Source of the DNA: Rhodosporidiobolus odoratus
Taxonomy: Eukaryota > Basidiomycota > Microbotryomycetes > Sporidiobolales > Sporidiobolaceae
Length of the DNA stretch: 64,000 nt
Reading direction: 5' to 3'
Assembly: GCA_034387635.1 (NCBI GenBank)
Contig: JAOANU010000008.1
Coordinates: forward strand, 248,001 to 312,000
Shown piece after piece: positions 11,778-22,652 of this stretch. How positions within the stretch are numbered: the first letter of the stretch is position 1; each line of letters begins with the position of its first letter. Below the pieces are notes generated by a model. The model did not search any database. It was not told the origin of the DNA and saw only the letters and a program-made list of their open reading frames with translations. Both the position numbers and the translations under genes were made by a program.

Positions 11778-13490
11778 ATGAGCGGCTACCGCTCGCAGCA
11801 CGGTCCGCCTACCTGCCTCCGAGGAGCCAAGTCCGACCTAACGGACACAGAGGAGATCAAGGGTGCCAGCGATAGCGGCGATTTCAGGGTGCGTCCTTGC
11901 TCCCTACTTCTTCTGCTCCTCCCGTTGTCCATTTTGCACGAGCGAAAGCAGGCCAGCTGACTGGCGTTGGATCCGCCTGTCTCCGCCTTTTCTTCGTCGA
12001 CAACCCGGCTTTCCTGCTTCCCTTCCCTCCACAGGCTGCTGGCAGCCGTTCGCTCGACATGGAGTCGTTCGCACAACCAGCACCTCAGCGCCAGTCGCGA
12101 TACCTCCTTGTTGGCCTCGTTGTTGCCCTCCTCACGCTCTATCGAGTCTGGTTTTCCTCCTCCTCCTCCTCCTCCTCCTCCTCCTCCTCCGCCGCCTTGT
12201 CGACGCCTCGTCCTCTACACCCTACCCTCGTCGGCCCCCGAACAAACACTGCGTCAGATGGAAAGGCGCTCTACACATCCTGCACCGCCGACGAGCTGCT
12301 CGCTTCGCTGAAAACGGCGCAGATTCGGGAGGATGGGGCCAGCCGATTCCCGAACTTTACGCAACCAAACGAGGTTGCTCTGGAGCTGATCCAGTGGAGC
12401 TTCGAGCTGGGAGAGCTAGATAATGGGAAGCAATGCGAGAGCATGCATGTTTTCAGCTCGGAACAGGCGTGCGAGCTCTTGGGTTCTTTCGGAGGGTACG
12501 GACCTGCTCTCGTTCTGTCCTGCCGTCATATTGACCCCCACTGCGGCCTGCAGAGTCTTCGCCACAGGCGACTCCTTCGCTCGACACTTCCACAGCGCGA
12601 TGCTCATGCTCCTGCGAGGCCGCGTCGACGGCGCAGTCCGCGACTTTGCCACCACCGACGACTGCCGTGGCGAGCTCATGTTTGATGACGGGAAGCTCTG
12701 CCGGCAGAGGGTCATTCAGGACACCAACGTCGATACGCCTGTTTGCGGCAATGTGGCCCAGCTAGGGTTTGTCCAGACGTGCGTCGGCTTTTCCTCCTTC
12801 TCCATCCTTCCGCGCTAAGAATTCTTTGTCGTCTATCTAGCTACCGACCAGATCACCTTTCCTTCTCCAATTTCCGCGAATTTCGGTCAAGGCTACCTCA
12901 CCGAACGCAGCTGTACTCGCCCATTTACCTCACCGGTTCGTCTATCTCCCTACTGCGAAGTGAACTGCCTACCCACGCCTACTGTACACAGCCCTCGGCA
13001 GCCACCTCGACTATAACACCTCAGCCCTTGTACCCGACTATTTCGACTCGATTTTCTCCACCCTCTCGCACGTCTACCCCACCCCACTTAACCTCTTCCT
13101 CGGTCCTCACAAACCAGGCGCGAACCAGCCTAAGATGTTCTGGCAGCGTCAAGGACCCAAAAAGGTCAAGGCATTCAAGAACGAAGTGCCAATGTTACTT
13201 GGCGAGCGAAGTTGGGAGAGGGAAATGTATCGGGGTGGGGCGAGGTATATCGATTACTATGAGATGAGTGACGGAGCAGTCTCGTATGATGGTGTGCAGT
13301 ACGTCGCGCTTCGTCTCAAGCGTTCTGAGCATCACCAGCTCGCCGACTGGCCCTTCTTTTCTGCCGCAGCTATTCGTACCAAGTCAATCAAGAGAAGGTG
13401 CAGATCTTCCTCAACCTGTTAGACATCGCCTGGGGCGAGATCGTCGCAGCGGGAGGGATGGTGGTCGAAGATAGCCGGAGGGAAAAGTAA
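11778..13490 (+). CDS. Type II membrane SGNH/PC-esterase-like protein
   Basis: Six phase-consistent exons: 11778-11888, 12035-12495, 12554-12778, 12841-12935, 12992-13298, 13370-13490, giving 439 residues. Layout: short cytosolic N-terminus, one membrane anchor (about residues 60-77, LLVGLVVALLTLYRVWF), a 12-serine linker (78-89), then a luminal domain. It has the SGNH block I motif ATGDSFARH (nucleophile Ser198) and the C-terminal DGVHYSYQ (Asp397 and His400), the expected Ser/Asp-x-x-His arrangement. The His codon is assembled across the last intron (CA + C). Related fungal and plant proteins O-acetylate or de-acetylate cell wall or glycoprotein glycans in the Golgi; substrate here is unknown. 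An alternative initiation at the internal ATG 12059 would skip the first 45 residues. Confidence 0.7.
12155..12190 (+). repeat. (TCC)12 microsatellite encoding a polyserine linker
   Basis: Twelve perfect TCC units in frame encode 12 serines just after the membrane anchor of the SGNH-type protein. Its length is likely to vary between strains. Confidence 0.9.
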
Positions 13491-13840
13491 ATTGTTCTGT
13501 TATGTTTTTGGTAGACATTCTCGTTGGAATATAAGTTGGACATCCTCGCTGTTCGTGATCAGAGGTACGCGCATGCATACACTTAGCGACGTGGCTGTTG
13601 AATCTATTTTCACCGGCATCTCGCTCTTATGAAGAAGCCGATCAACCAGCCTTCCCGTCCTCACACTTTGTCACACTCCTCGCGATTACATTACACTTCT
13701 CCAGCGCACCCGGTGATCTACGAAGTGCCGTCCTCGCACCCCTCGAGCCTCGTCGGTCACCCCGGTCAGCGGACCCTTTCCCGGTCAAGCACTTCTCGGA
13801 TCACGCCTCACCGGCCTCACCAGTTACAGCATCTCCCGCC
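13491..13840. other. Intergenic, between SGNH-type gene and PEX11-family gene
   Basis: This 350-bp gap between two plus-strand genes should contain the terminator of the first and the promoter of the second. The second half is pyrimidine-rich, as at other promoters in the window. No further gene is supported. Confidence 0.4.
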
Positions 13841-14936
13841 ATGTTCAAGTCGCTGTCGTTGTCGCCATTCGATGTCCCCTCGCCAGGTCTGGCACGCGTC
13901 AATCGCCTCGTGAAGAGTCAGAGCGGACAGGATCGGCTCCTAATGACCTACCAATACGCGGCTTATATCGCTATAGCGATCCTGAATTCGAAGCGCTTCG
14001 GGAACAAGGCAAGGAGAGACCTGGCGGGGCGAGTTGAGAAGCTGAGAGCTGTCATCTCGGACGCAAGGATTCTGTAAGCAATCTTCTTCGTTTCTCCAGT
14101 CTTTTGCATTTGCCTATCACGCGGTAGTGCTTGATACAGAGAGCTTACGCTGTACGTGATGAACGTAGGTATCGCCTCTTTGGCCTTTTCCCCATACTGT
14201 CCTGGGCGCAGTCGCTCAACGATCCTGAGACGCAACCTCAAGATAAGCAGCTCCTCCTGCTCGAAAGGCTACAAGCCTGGTCCATGCTGTTGTACTACCC
14301 TCTCGAGCATACCTGTACGCCACAGCTGCCCCGCTGCGGCCCACAACCGAGACTGACTTCGTTCTCATCTAGATTACCTCGCCTCGAAAGGCGTCTTTTC
14401 CCTCAAGCCTAGCCGGATCAACAGCATCGCCATCTGGTCTTGTCGCTTCTGGGCTGCCTATGTCGTCCTGTATGGCTTCTACCTCGCGCTTCCCGTTGTC
14501 ATCAATTCTGACTTCTCCGTCCGCTTCCTAGGCAAATCTTCCACATCCGCCGTTCCTTCCAAATCGTGAATCACTCCCGATCGACCCTCGCCCGCTCTGC
14601 CCGGGAACGCGTGCAGTCGGGACAAGTGACCACGGCCGAAGCGGTCCAGGAGGAGAAGCAGCAGCTGACGGCACTGCGGGAGAAGGAGAAGGAGTTGAAG
14701 AGGGATTGTTGGGTTCAGGCAGGGTACTTGCCTTTGACGGCTCACTGGTGCGTCCCTAACTCTCTATGACTGCCCAGTCGCAGGAAGACTGATGTCAGAA
14801 GGCCCTTTTCCTTCTTTTCCTGCTCAAATGCAGGTCGCTTCCGCATGGCCTTCTTCCCAGCAATACCTGGGTCGGAGTGTGCGGTACAGTAGCGGCCGTA
14901 GCGGGGCTTGAGGGAGTGTGGAAGTCTACGGCGTGA
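13841..14936 (+). CDS. PEX11: PEX11-family peroxisomal membrane proliferation protein
   Basis: Five phase-consistent exons (13841-14073, 14169-14314, 14373-14469, 14532-14747, 14834-14936) give 264 residues. PEX11 proteins elongate and divide peroxisomes from the peroxisomal membrane. Matching features: N-terminal SGQDRLLMTYQYAAY, SDARILYRLFGLFP, the family block LQAWSMLLYYPLEHTYYLASKG, AIWSCRFWAAYVVLQ, a charged helix near residues 175-205 and a C-terminal PLTAHWSLPHGLL...WVGVCGTVAAVAGL membrane segment. The gene could be the PEX11C-type paralogue rather than classical PEX11; the window cannot tell. Confidence 0.88.
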
Positions 14937-15367
14937 GGTACACAGAGGCATACGTATCTTCCGTCACAGCGACCGTCTTAACTTGCGTTCCGGCGGAATG
15001 GCCCCTGCGTCGCCTGAAGCGCCAGAGAAAGCTTGAAGGGCTGTTCAGGCGACGCTCCAAAGAAAGTACTAACGGTTATAACCTTAGCTGGATTGCGCAA
15101 GCTATAAAACGCTAGAATAGGGTCCCAAAGGATTAAAGAAAAAGAAGAAGAGACTCTCGGCCCGGGCCGGGAGAGCGAAATCACAACAGAGGGATGGAAC
15201 CGCCCGAGGCGGCGGAGCGGCCGAGGAGGGCGACAGGCTCACTCGTAGCGGCGCCCGTAGGCGTCCCTGTCGAAAGGACGACGGACGGGCCTGTGTAGGA
15301 AAGCGGAAGAGGCCTCCTTTGACGGTGGCTTACTGCTGGAAGAGCTGCTCTGCTTTTTGCAGAGCGC
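14937..15367. other. Intergenic, with GC-rich palindrome
   Basis: This 431-bp stretch lies downstream of the PEX11-family gene and upstream of the glycosyltransferase-like gene. A 10-bp palindrome GGCCCGGGCC (about 15159-15168), extended by flanking CTCTC/GGGAG, could fold as a hairpin after a purine run (AAAGAAAAAGAAGAAG). No coding family recognised. Confidence 0.4.
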
Positions 15368-16668
15368 ATGGCGCGCCCAAGCCCGACTCTACGCGCCCAA
15401 GCCCTGTTCTGCTTGATCGTGCTCGTTTCCCTCTGGCTACTGTCGTATTTCCCGTCTTCAACCCCTTTCAACTTCGCCACTCCCACGCCCTCTCATCTCG
15501 CTCACTTCGACTCCAGCAAGACTTCACACCACTCTCCCACCGACTCTCTGGTCCCTCGTCCGTCAATCTCATCCTCCACGGCGTATTCGAGTTTACCTTC
15601 CTTCGACAAACGGAGTCGAAGTGCGTCTCGACACTCTCGATCCTATATTTCGTCATCCCTTGATAGAGCTACAGTTCGTCCCCGATGAAGGTCCAGCAAC
15701 CAAGTTTCTCCCTGCTCTTCGAGCTGCCTTTTCCCTCGCTTCTTCAACCTCCAACCCGGCCATTCTGCACGACCCTATCCTCGTCTGCGACGATGATCAC
15801 ATCTATACCCCTGTGTTGGTTGAGACGCTTGTCAAGGCTTGGGTGGAGAGAAAAGGTGAGGCGGCAGTTGGGTTGAGGGGTTGGAGGGTTAGGGAGGATC
15901 TGAAGTGGGGTGTAAGCGGGTTGGCAGAGGTTAGAAGGCATGTGGTCGAGGCTTGGAGGTTGAAGGAGCCGTACAGAGCCGGGGTATTAACGGCGAATGA
16001 GGTGCGTTACGTCGTAGTGCGCTGCTACTCCTCCCTCCCCTCCCCTTGAGCCTTGGATGGAAAAAGAGGAAATACGGAGTTGACCTACTTTGCTGTCTTG
16101 GCAGGGCTACCTCATCGCCCCCTCCTTCTTCCTCCCCCTCTTCACCCGCACCCACCTCTCCAGCCAGAACCTCTCCACCCTCCCCTCCCTCTCCCCCCTT
16201 CTCTCCCCGGCATCAAACACCCCCTCCTCCCTCCACCTAGTAGACGACATCCTCCTCTCCGGCTCCCTCTCCCTCTCCTCAGTCCCTCGATACATAGTCC
16301 CCCTGAGAGCGCCTGAACCGCCCAACGTGGATATCACCCCTCGAGCAACAGAGGCGGAAGTAGAAGCAGGAGCGCCTAAAAGTCCGGTGGAGAAGCACTT
16401 GGAGGAACATGGGAAGAGTAGGGGCGAGGCGAATAATGAGGCTTTGGCTTGGTTCGGGGAAGCTTGGGCGCGTGAGCGCGATGAAGAGATAGCAGGTGGG
16501 GGAAAGTTGTGGTTTGACATGCGGTCGGAAGTAGAGAGGAGGAAAGACGGATGGCCGGGTGAGCCAGGGTGGGCGGCAGCAGGGAGAAGGGCTTGGAGTC
16601 AAGTGTCAAAGTGGGCGTTCTACAAGCGAGCTCAGCGGAGGTGGGGCGAGGTGGTCTGCTGGAACTGA
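15368..16668 (+). CDS. Putative type II Golgi glycosyltransferase with DXD motif; apparent frameshift near its N-terminus
   Basis: ATG 15368 opens a signal anchor (ALFCLIVLVSLWLLSYF). The conserved domain is in another frame: HTTLPPTLWSLVRQSHPPRRIRVYLPS..., then FVPDEGPATK, VCDDDHIY (DXD-type metal/nucleotide-sugar site), and, after an intron 16002-16104 (GTGCGT donor), GYLIAPSFFLPLF and LVDDILLSGSLSL, ending at 16668. Between the anchor (frame of 15368) and the domain (frame of 15621) there is no GT-AG intron preserving the ISLTSTPARL part of the domain, because no AG lies between the TGA near 15415 and 15525. A splice ending at CAGCAAG (about 15520) would restore phase but drop conserved residues. 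So this is either a sequencing or assembly indel, a disrupted gene, or unusual splicing. Exact GT family not assigned. Confidence 0.6.
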
Positions 16669-16978
16669 AGAACACGCCGGTCTTGTTCTTGGCCTCAGTC
16701 CGAAGATAGCATAGCAGGCAGAGCATGAGGGCACGACACAGAAGCTGGGGAGCAATCCGCTACGTGCTGCACGAAGTAGTCTCGAAAAGCAGGGTCAGTA
16801 CGGCTCTTCGACGGGAAGGTAAGCGAAACGCAGCCTCTCTGCACTCATCCGTTGGGTGACGCGAACCGCTGTGGGTACTGCTCGTACAAATGACGCGCGT
16901 AGACAAAACAGAGGAGAGTGGTTAATCACTGCTACAGGAGAAGAGGAAGGAGCGAGCCTGTTTGGTATCCCCCTCCGC
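16669..16978. other. Intergenic between convergent genes
   Basis: This 310-bp gap is bounded by the glycosyltransferase-like stop (plus) and the SPF30-like stop (minus). It should hold two 3' ends; I see nothing else. Confidence 0.4.
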
Positions 16979-17960
16979 TCAGTCATCTCCGAGAGCCTGG
17001 AAGGTCTGGCGTTTCCGTTCCGCCGTCTTGGTAACGCCTCGTCCTCCGCCAACAACGCCGACTGCGGCGTCAACTAGGTGTAAGTGCCTTGCGTTATCCA
17101 AGGGCGCAGGCGAGGAAAGAGTCATACCTTTTGCGGTAGGCTTCATATCTTCCGGTGAGCGGAACATGCTCTCACCTGCGGAAGTGATAATGGTCAGCCA
17201 AGAACTACGGAAGAAGCAGTGAGTTGGGCAAAGGAAAGAACAACGCACCCTGCATCCCCGGAATCGAAATCCCCTTCTTAGCTCCTTTCTTCGCAAACGA
17301 CTGCCAGCTCTTCTGCCTCGCACCCTGTTCTTCAGTCTTGGCCTTTTGCGTCTCGGCCTTCTTCTCATTCTTCTTCCTCTTCCTCTCCTTCTCCATCTCT
17401 TCCTGACTCGCTTCCGCCTTTCTCTTCTCGGTCCCGGCCCCCGCAGCCGCAGCGGCGGCATCACCTGCACCGTTATCCCACTTGGACGCCGAGCGAATAT
17501 CTCCTGCCGTGACGATTTCGGGAGTTTGGTAACCCTTGTAGACCACCGTGTAGACGGGTTGATCGGCGCTGCCCGAGATGGAAGTGATGCGAGCCGGGTA
17601 CCACTTGCCGTCGGTGAAACGGCAGCTGCAGTCGTCTCCGGGCTTGAAGGAAGTTTTGGACTTTGAGCCACTAGACCCGGCAGCGACGGCGGCGGAGGAG
17701 GAGGAGGACGAAGCGGAAGGTCTGGAGCCGCTAGTTCGGGAGGAGGAAGCGGCGGGGGCGGCGGTCGAGGTGGACGGGGTCGAGGTGGAAGGGGTGGTCG
17801 AGGTGGGCTGCTGTTGACCAATGTACTGCTTTGTGAGGGCAATGAGGTCTTCAAGTTCGGTTTTCAGGCTGAGCAGTTCGGGGTTGGCGGGATCCGAGGC
17901 GAGGCTGAGCTTGATCTGGGAGAGTTGGTACTCGTAGGTTTCGAGTTCTTGAGCGTCCAT
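16979..17960 (-). CDS. SPF30/SMNDC1-like Tudor-domain splicing factor
   Basis: Nuclear spliceosome assembly factor of the SMN-related family; its Tudor domain binds symmetric dimethylarginine on Sm proteins. Exons (minus) 17960-17249, 17175-17128, 17073-16979 sum to 284 residues. An N-terminal helical part (ELETYEYQLSQIKLSL) is followed by a Ser/Thr/Ala-rich linker, then the Tudor core FKPGDDCSCRFTDGKWYPARI...YTVVYKGYQTPEIV (about residues 105-155). After this come a basic Lys/Glu segment and the C-terminal family signature KKGISIPG followed by ESMFRSPED and a Gly-rich KVDAAVGVVGGGRG block. The ATG at 17960 is the only one opening the conserved N-terminus. Confidence 0.88.
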
Positions 17961-18330
17961 GATTGATGAGGAAGAAAGGGCGGAGACGTGCGGTTGATGG
18001 CGAGATACGGGAAGTAAAAGGTGGCAAGGCTGTCAAGAGAGGCGAGCTCGAGTCAGTTCTGAGTGCGTTATTGTGCTTGCCTCGAATCTCTTTTGACAGT
18101 CGATTCGGGGCTGAGGGTCGTAGTGGTCGCGACAATGGCTGATGAGGATGAGGATGAGTACGAGGACGACGGGGCACGCACCGACAAGGGAAAGTAGGGT
18201 TGGCGAGCGGTCCTGCAAGCGGTACTGATTCACTGTAAGCGTCTGTGAATGAGCAGCGTGTGCAAGTTCAATGGATGCCAACCCAGTTTGCCTAGCTTCT
18301 CCTCTCGTCTCGACTTGACGAGCGACCCAC
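17961..18330. promoter_or_regulatory. Divergent intergenic region
   Basis: This 370-bp gap lies between the SPF30-like start (17960, minus) and the coiled-coil gene start (18331, plus) and must serve both promoters. No motif stands out. Confidence 0.4.
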
Positions 18331-20498
18331 ATGCCTCGAACTGCTGTTGAACCCGATCTAGCTCACTGGTTACTCTCTTACAACCCTACTGCGTCTCTGA
18401 ATCACTTGGACCGCATCTTACATCATGATCATGACCTCGCTCAAGCCCTCACCAACTTGCGTCAACAACAACTACAACCTCCTCAACCTCCCCCCTCCCC
18501 ATCTCATCTATCAAGCCATCTAGCACACCAGACTGACAGACTCGCCAACGCTCAAGCCTCCCTCGCTCAACTCAATCTCGTTTACAAACGCACAACCGAA
18601 AAACACCTCCAGGAGATCGCTGCTCTTCAAGCATTGTGCGCAGTGTGGCAGACACGGTACAGAGACGAACGACGCGCGAGGGAAGACGCACAAGAGAGCC
18701 TCAGAGAAGGCCGCCAGGAAGGAGGAAAAGGGAAGGACCTCAATGGCAAGAAGGAAAGAAAGGAAAACGAAATCAGGCTGCTCCAGGCTCCAGGTAGAGC
18801 GCTTTTCGTATCGTATTCGCTTGATTCCTTCCCGGCCTGACCTTTGCTATGCAGCTAGACAAGTGCGACCCTCTCAGCACCGTCATGTACCATCACCCTC
18901 TTCGGCTTCTTCCAGCGACAGCCCCCCGGCCCGCAAGTTTGCCCGCCCGCACTCGCAACCTACAGGGCGAACGAGCAGAACCCGCACGAGTAAACGGACT
19001 CTACTGGCCCAACTCGCTCAAGATCTCGAGCGAGAAAAGCGCGACTCGAAACGAATCTTGGCAGAAAAGGAGGAAGAGGTGCGCCTGACCCTTCTTGTCT
19101 CCACCCTTGCGCCCAGCTCAATCTACTCGACCTTGATTTTTTGTCATTCTGTGCAGATCGCCCGCCTCACGGCCGACCAAACCACCCGGCGCGTCGAGTC
19201 TCAGAAACTGTATGAATCGCTAGACACTTTGCTGGCTCTTGGGACGCCTTCACTCGCTCAAGCCCAGAGTGTCCCGCTACCAGCGGAGACTGAGGAGGAA
19301 GTGAACGAGGTGCGCTACAATACTCGTCCCTGTTGGACGCCCGTCTCCAGTCGACACGGTACTGAGAAGGTCGTCTTCTCATCCGTCCTGCACCTTCTCG
19401 ACTCGTCAGCTGGCCTCTGCGCCCCTTCACGCTTTTAACCCTCGCCCTCTTCCTCCTCAAGCTCATCCACCCTCTCTGCTCGACCACCCTTCCCTCGCAG
19501 CCGCAGCAGCTCACTCTCGTTCTCGGGCTCGAGAAGAAGAAGAAAAAGATGGAGAGAAAGGCGACACACTCAGATTGGAGGAAGAAGTGAGAGAGTTGGA
19601 GAGAGAGGTGCGTCAACCCTCGGCTTGACGCAGCAGATCTTTGCCCTACCCCTGCGAGCTTGACGAAACGATATGTTGACCTTCCCTGTTAAATTGTTTC
19701 GGTGGGCAGATCGCTCGACTAGACACGACCGGTCACTCTCGCACTCGCCAGCTTGAGACAAACTCCCTTGCCGAAGCCTCTCTAACAGCGTAGGCCATCC
19801 CTCTCCGCAATCCACTGATCCTTCCACTCTCTTACTCCCTTCCTCTCCTCGGGTCCTTCCCATACATAGGGACGACCGCCAATCCCTCCTCCTCACTATC
19901 GAAGAGCTCAATAGCCAAGTAGAACGACTCAAGATCGAGCTGGAAGAAACCGAGAATGAGAGAAGGAGTTTGAGGAGGGTTTGTGATGAGGTTAGTATGC
20001 GAGCTTGTCTCTTGAGTTTACCCTCGAGCTGACGTGAGTTTGTGTTGTTAGAGGGTTCAGTATCGAGCGAATGATGTAAATCGAAGAGAGGAGGGAGGGG
20101 GGGAGCAAGGAGTAGCGGAATGGGCGGCGAGGGTGGAAGAGCTCGAACTGGAGCGTGATCAGTACGTGCACAGCTCAGCTGTCCTCTCTAGCATTCCCTC
20201 CTCCTGCATATCCCCCCCCCTCGACTAACCTTCTCCACTGCGTTGCGCGAATTCTAGTCTCACCAACCTCCTGAATCAAGCCGAATCGCACGCCCATTCT
20301 CTCACCTCTCAACTCTCTGCAACCCACTCCAGTATCGACGCCCTGAGCGAAAGGGTACGGAGGAAATTGGAAGAGCAAAAGGGGAAATTGGAGAGGGCTT
20401 ATCGGGAGATCGAAAGGTTAAGAGAGGGGGAGAGGGAGAGGGAGAGGGAGGGGGAAGGGCGATGGGAGGAAGAGTCGGGCGCGAGACGGGAAGGGTAG
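18331..20498 (+). CDS. Coiled-coil protein of unknown function
   Basis: Starts at ATG 18331 (MPRTAVEPDLAHWLL) and is read through about eight exons to a stop at 20496-20498. Segments in order: LNHLDRILHHDHDLAQAL, a Pro/Gln-rich stretch, QASLAQLNLVYKRTTEKHLQEIAALQ, a basic LNGKKERKENE region, then after introns LAQLAQDLEREKRDSKRIL, IARLTADQTTRRVESQKLYESLDTLLAL, an Ala/Ser-rich segment, EEEVRELERE, TIEELNSQVERLKIELEETENERRSLRRV, NLLNQAESHAHSLTSQL and KLEEQKGKLERAYREIERLRE. Heptad patterns dominate, so a long coiled-coil rod is likely. I do not recognise a family; structural proteins of the spindle pole or vesicle tethers look like this, but nothing specific supports either. Intron borders in the middle (19400-19950) are tentative. 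Confidence 0.65.
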
Positions 20499-20673
20499 CG
20501 GATCTGATTTGTTCCAGGTTGGGGAGATTGCGAGTAGGTAGCCTAGCCACAGACGACAAAATAAATCGAAAGCTCAGAGACGCTCGCGCTCTTTTCCTCC
20601 CTCCCGTTCAAACCGAAGCTCGAGTGTCGAAGCTATCGTCTTGCTGCTCTACTATTAGAGGCTCCTCGAGTCT

Positions 20674-22366
20674 CTACAACCCCACCTTTAACACCATTCC
20701 GACCGTCTCCCCCACCTTCACCCCAACCAACTTGACCACTTCCCCCAATCCCATTCCCAACCCTCTCTCCCCTCTCGTCCGTCTCCAAGCCAGCCTCCTC
20801 CGCATCCAAGTGACGAGTGCGAGGAGAAGTGCACCAAAGCTGAGCAGACGGAGGGGGTCATAGGTGTACTGGAGTCGGAGGTAGGATAAGATCGCTTGGG
20901 TGGGGGAAGGCGACATAGGTCGTGTGGGGGTCGAAGACGGGGAAGAAGGTGAGTAGGACTCGCCTGGGGAGGAGGATTGGCGAGAGGTTGAAGGAGAAGG
21001 AGAAGCCGAAGGAGAGGAGGAAGAAGGTCGACCAAGGTAGGAAGAAACGGAAGATCGCAAGCTGTTGAATCGGTTGCTAACCGTGGTGGTAGAGGTGAAA
21101 GGAGAAGACGTCGCAAGCGGCGGGGAATGCCTGGGTGTAGGTCCTTGTACAGGTGAAGTACTCTTGCTTCTCGACCTCTTCGACAACGTTGATGAGTGCC
21201 TCTTTGGGGGTGAAGTACTCGGCGACGACCTGCTACTTCCCATCGTCCCTGCATTGGCAACCGGTGAGGTCTCGCGCGCTTTCCCTTTGCGAGTATCGCG
21301 GGATGAGGACAGGGACCGAGAGGTGCGGTTGTGCTCGGCTCGTAGGGCGTCGAGGTCCTTCTGGCGCTGAAGGCGAGTGGCGGTGGCATGGGCTTGCTCT
21401 TGCTGTATTTCTTCAAGACGGCAGAGAGCGGCCTGTCCCGCATACGAGGTATCAGGGTTTACCGTAGGGAAGAGAGGGTGGAGGAAAAGCGCGCACCTCG
21501 ACCCTCGCATCGGGCACCCACCCGCCATTTTCCTTCCCTTGCAGCCTGACAAAGTCCGCCGCTGCGTCCCACTCTCCCAACTGAGGCAGAACGTGCAATA
21601 CCAGCAAATCATGCAGGTTGAACCACCCTCCCGCAAGAGCTTTTCTCGCCTCTTGGGCCTTGCTCTTGCCCCTGGTTTCACCTCGTTCAGCGAGGATGCT
21701 CGATCCACTCATCCCCCTTTCCTTGGCCGATCCATTCTTGGTCGCGCCTGCCACGGCATCCAGCGGGAACTCGACCTCGATGTCGAGTTCAGCGGTCCGA
21801 CTGATCTCGCAGATGAGGTTTTCAACGTCATCGCTGACGGACCCAAACCAGGCTTCGGCGATGTGCCGAGCAGATGTGGGTTGGTTCAGTTTGAGAGCGG
21901 CGAAGACGAGGGAGATGGGGAGGGAAGGGTGGAGGAAGGCGGCTGAAGGGTGGGGGAGGATGAGGACGTCTGGCTCAGTGTTGGTGGAGAAGTCGTCGGA
22001 TGGGGCAGGTGACAGAAGTGAAGTCCACAGTGCGTGAATGAGGTTGGCGGGTTGGAGAGTGAGGAATTGGTCGAGGTGAGGTGAGGTTGCCGATAAAGCC
22101 GGAGTGGGAGCCGAGTAGACGGTAGCGACAAAGGTGATTTGAAGAAGTTGGAGTCGTCGGTGTAGTTCTATGAGGGGTGGTATGGGCTTGGAGTGACTGA
22201 CAGGATTGTACCAGTCGTTGAACGAGACTGTAGAGACGAGTTGGAGTGCCGAGTGAAGTGAGGATGCGGTGGATTGATAGTCTCGGTGGAGGAAGGAGCG
22301 AGTTGCGCTAGAGTACAGTTGTCCTAGTTCGCTAGTGCTAGTCAATGTGGATGGATTAGGGTTCAT
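20674..22366 (-). CDS. Tail-anchored protein with helical-repeat N-terminus, possibly PEX26/PEX15-like
   Basis: Two exons, 22366-21497 and 21432-20674, phase 0 at the junction, 542 residues from ATG 22366 (MNPNPSTL); an in-frame ATG at 22405 is an alternative. The N-terminal half is helical (ELGQLYSSATRSFLHRDYQS, LIELHRRLQLLQITFVATVYSA, FNLHDLLVLHVLPQLGEWDAAADFVRL), reminiscent of TPR-like arrays. A Ser/Pro-rich disordered linker follows. Near the C-terminus is a single membrane segment (LRLLSFGALLLALVTWM) followed by RRR. This is the architecture of tail-anchored peroxisomal AAA-ATPase receptors, and a PEX11-family gene is nearby, but the resemblance is structural only. Convergent with the coiled-coil gene (175 bp between stops). 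Confidence 0.6.
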
Positions 22367-22652
22367 GAGTTGATCACAAGTCAATACCCAGCAGATCGGT
22401 GTCATGAGGATTCATTACAATCGACTCGGAGAAGACGAAGCAGACGCGACGAATCTTGATCCTGACAGTGTTGAGGACCTACTCTTGAAGCTACTCTCAC
22501 CGTGTACTCCCCAGTATAGCACACTAGCGACACATCCGCCGTCCACCTGGTCCCCTCCGTCAACACCGTGACCAACCTCGCTACTCTGACATCTGTTGCA
22601 CATCACCTAGACGGCCAGACAACCGCGTACACGCTATCCAACAACCCCAGTC
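22367..22652. promoter_or_regulatory. Shared divergent promoter region
   Basis: The 286 bp between two start codons pointing away from each other (22366 minus, 22653 plus) contain no supported gene and must drive both the tail-anchored protein and RDH54. Confidence 0.5.

Noticed and set aside
12423..12818. An alternative frame in the SGNH-type gene starting before the GDS motif
   Set aside because: It contains the true GDSFARH exon, but its upstream part is intron sequence; joining 12495 to 12554 keeps phase with the anchor and the Ser linker, so the longer spliced model is better.
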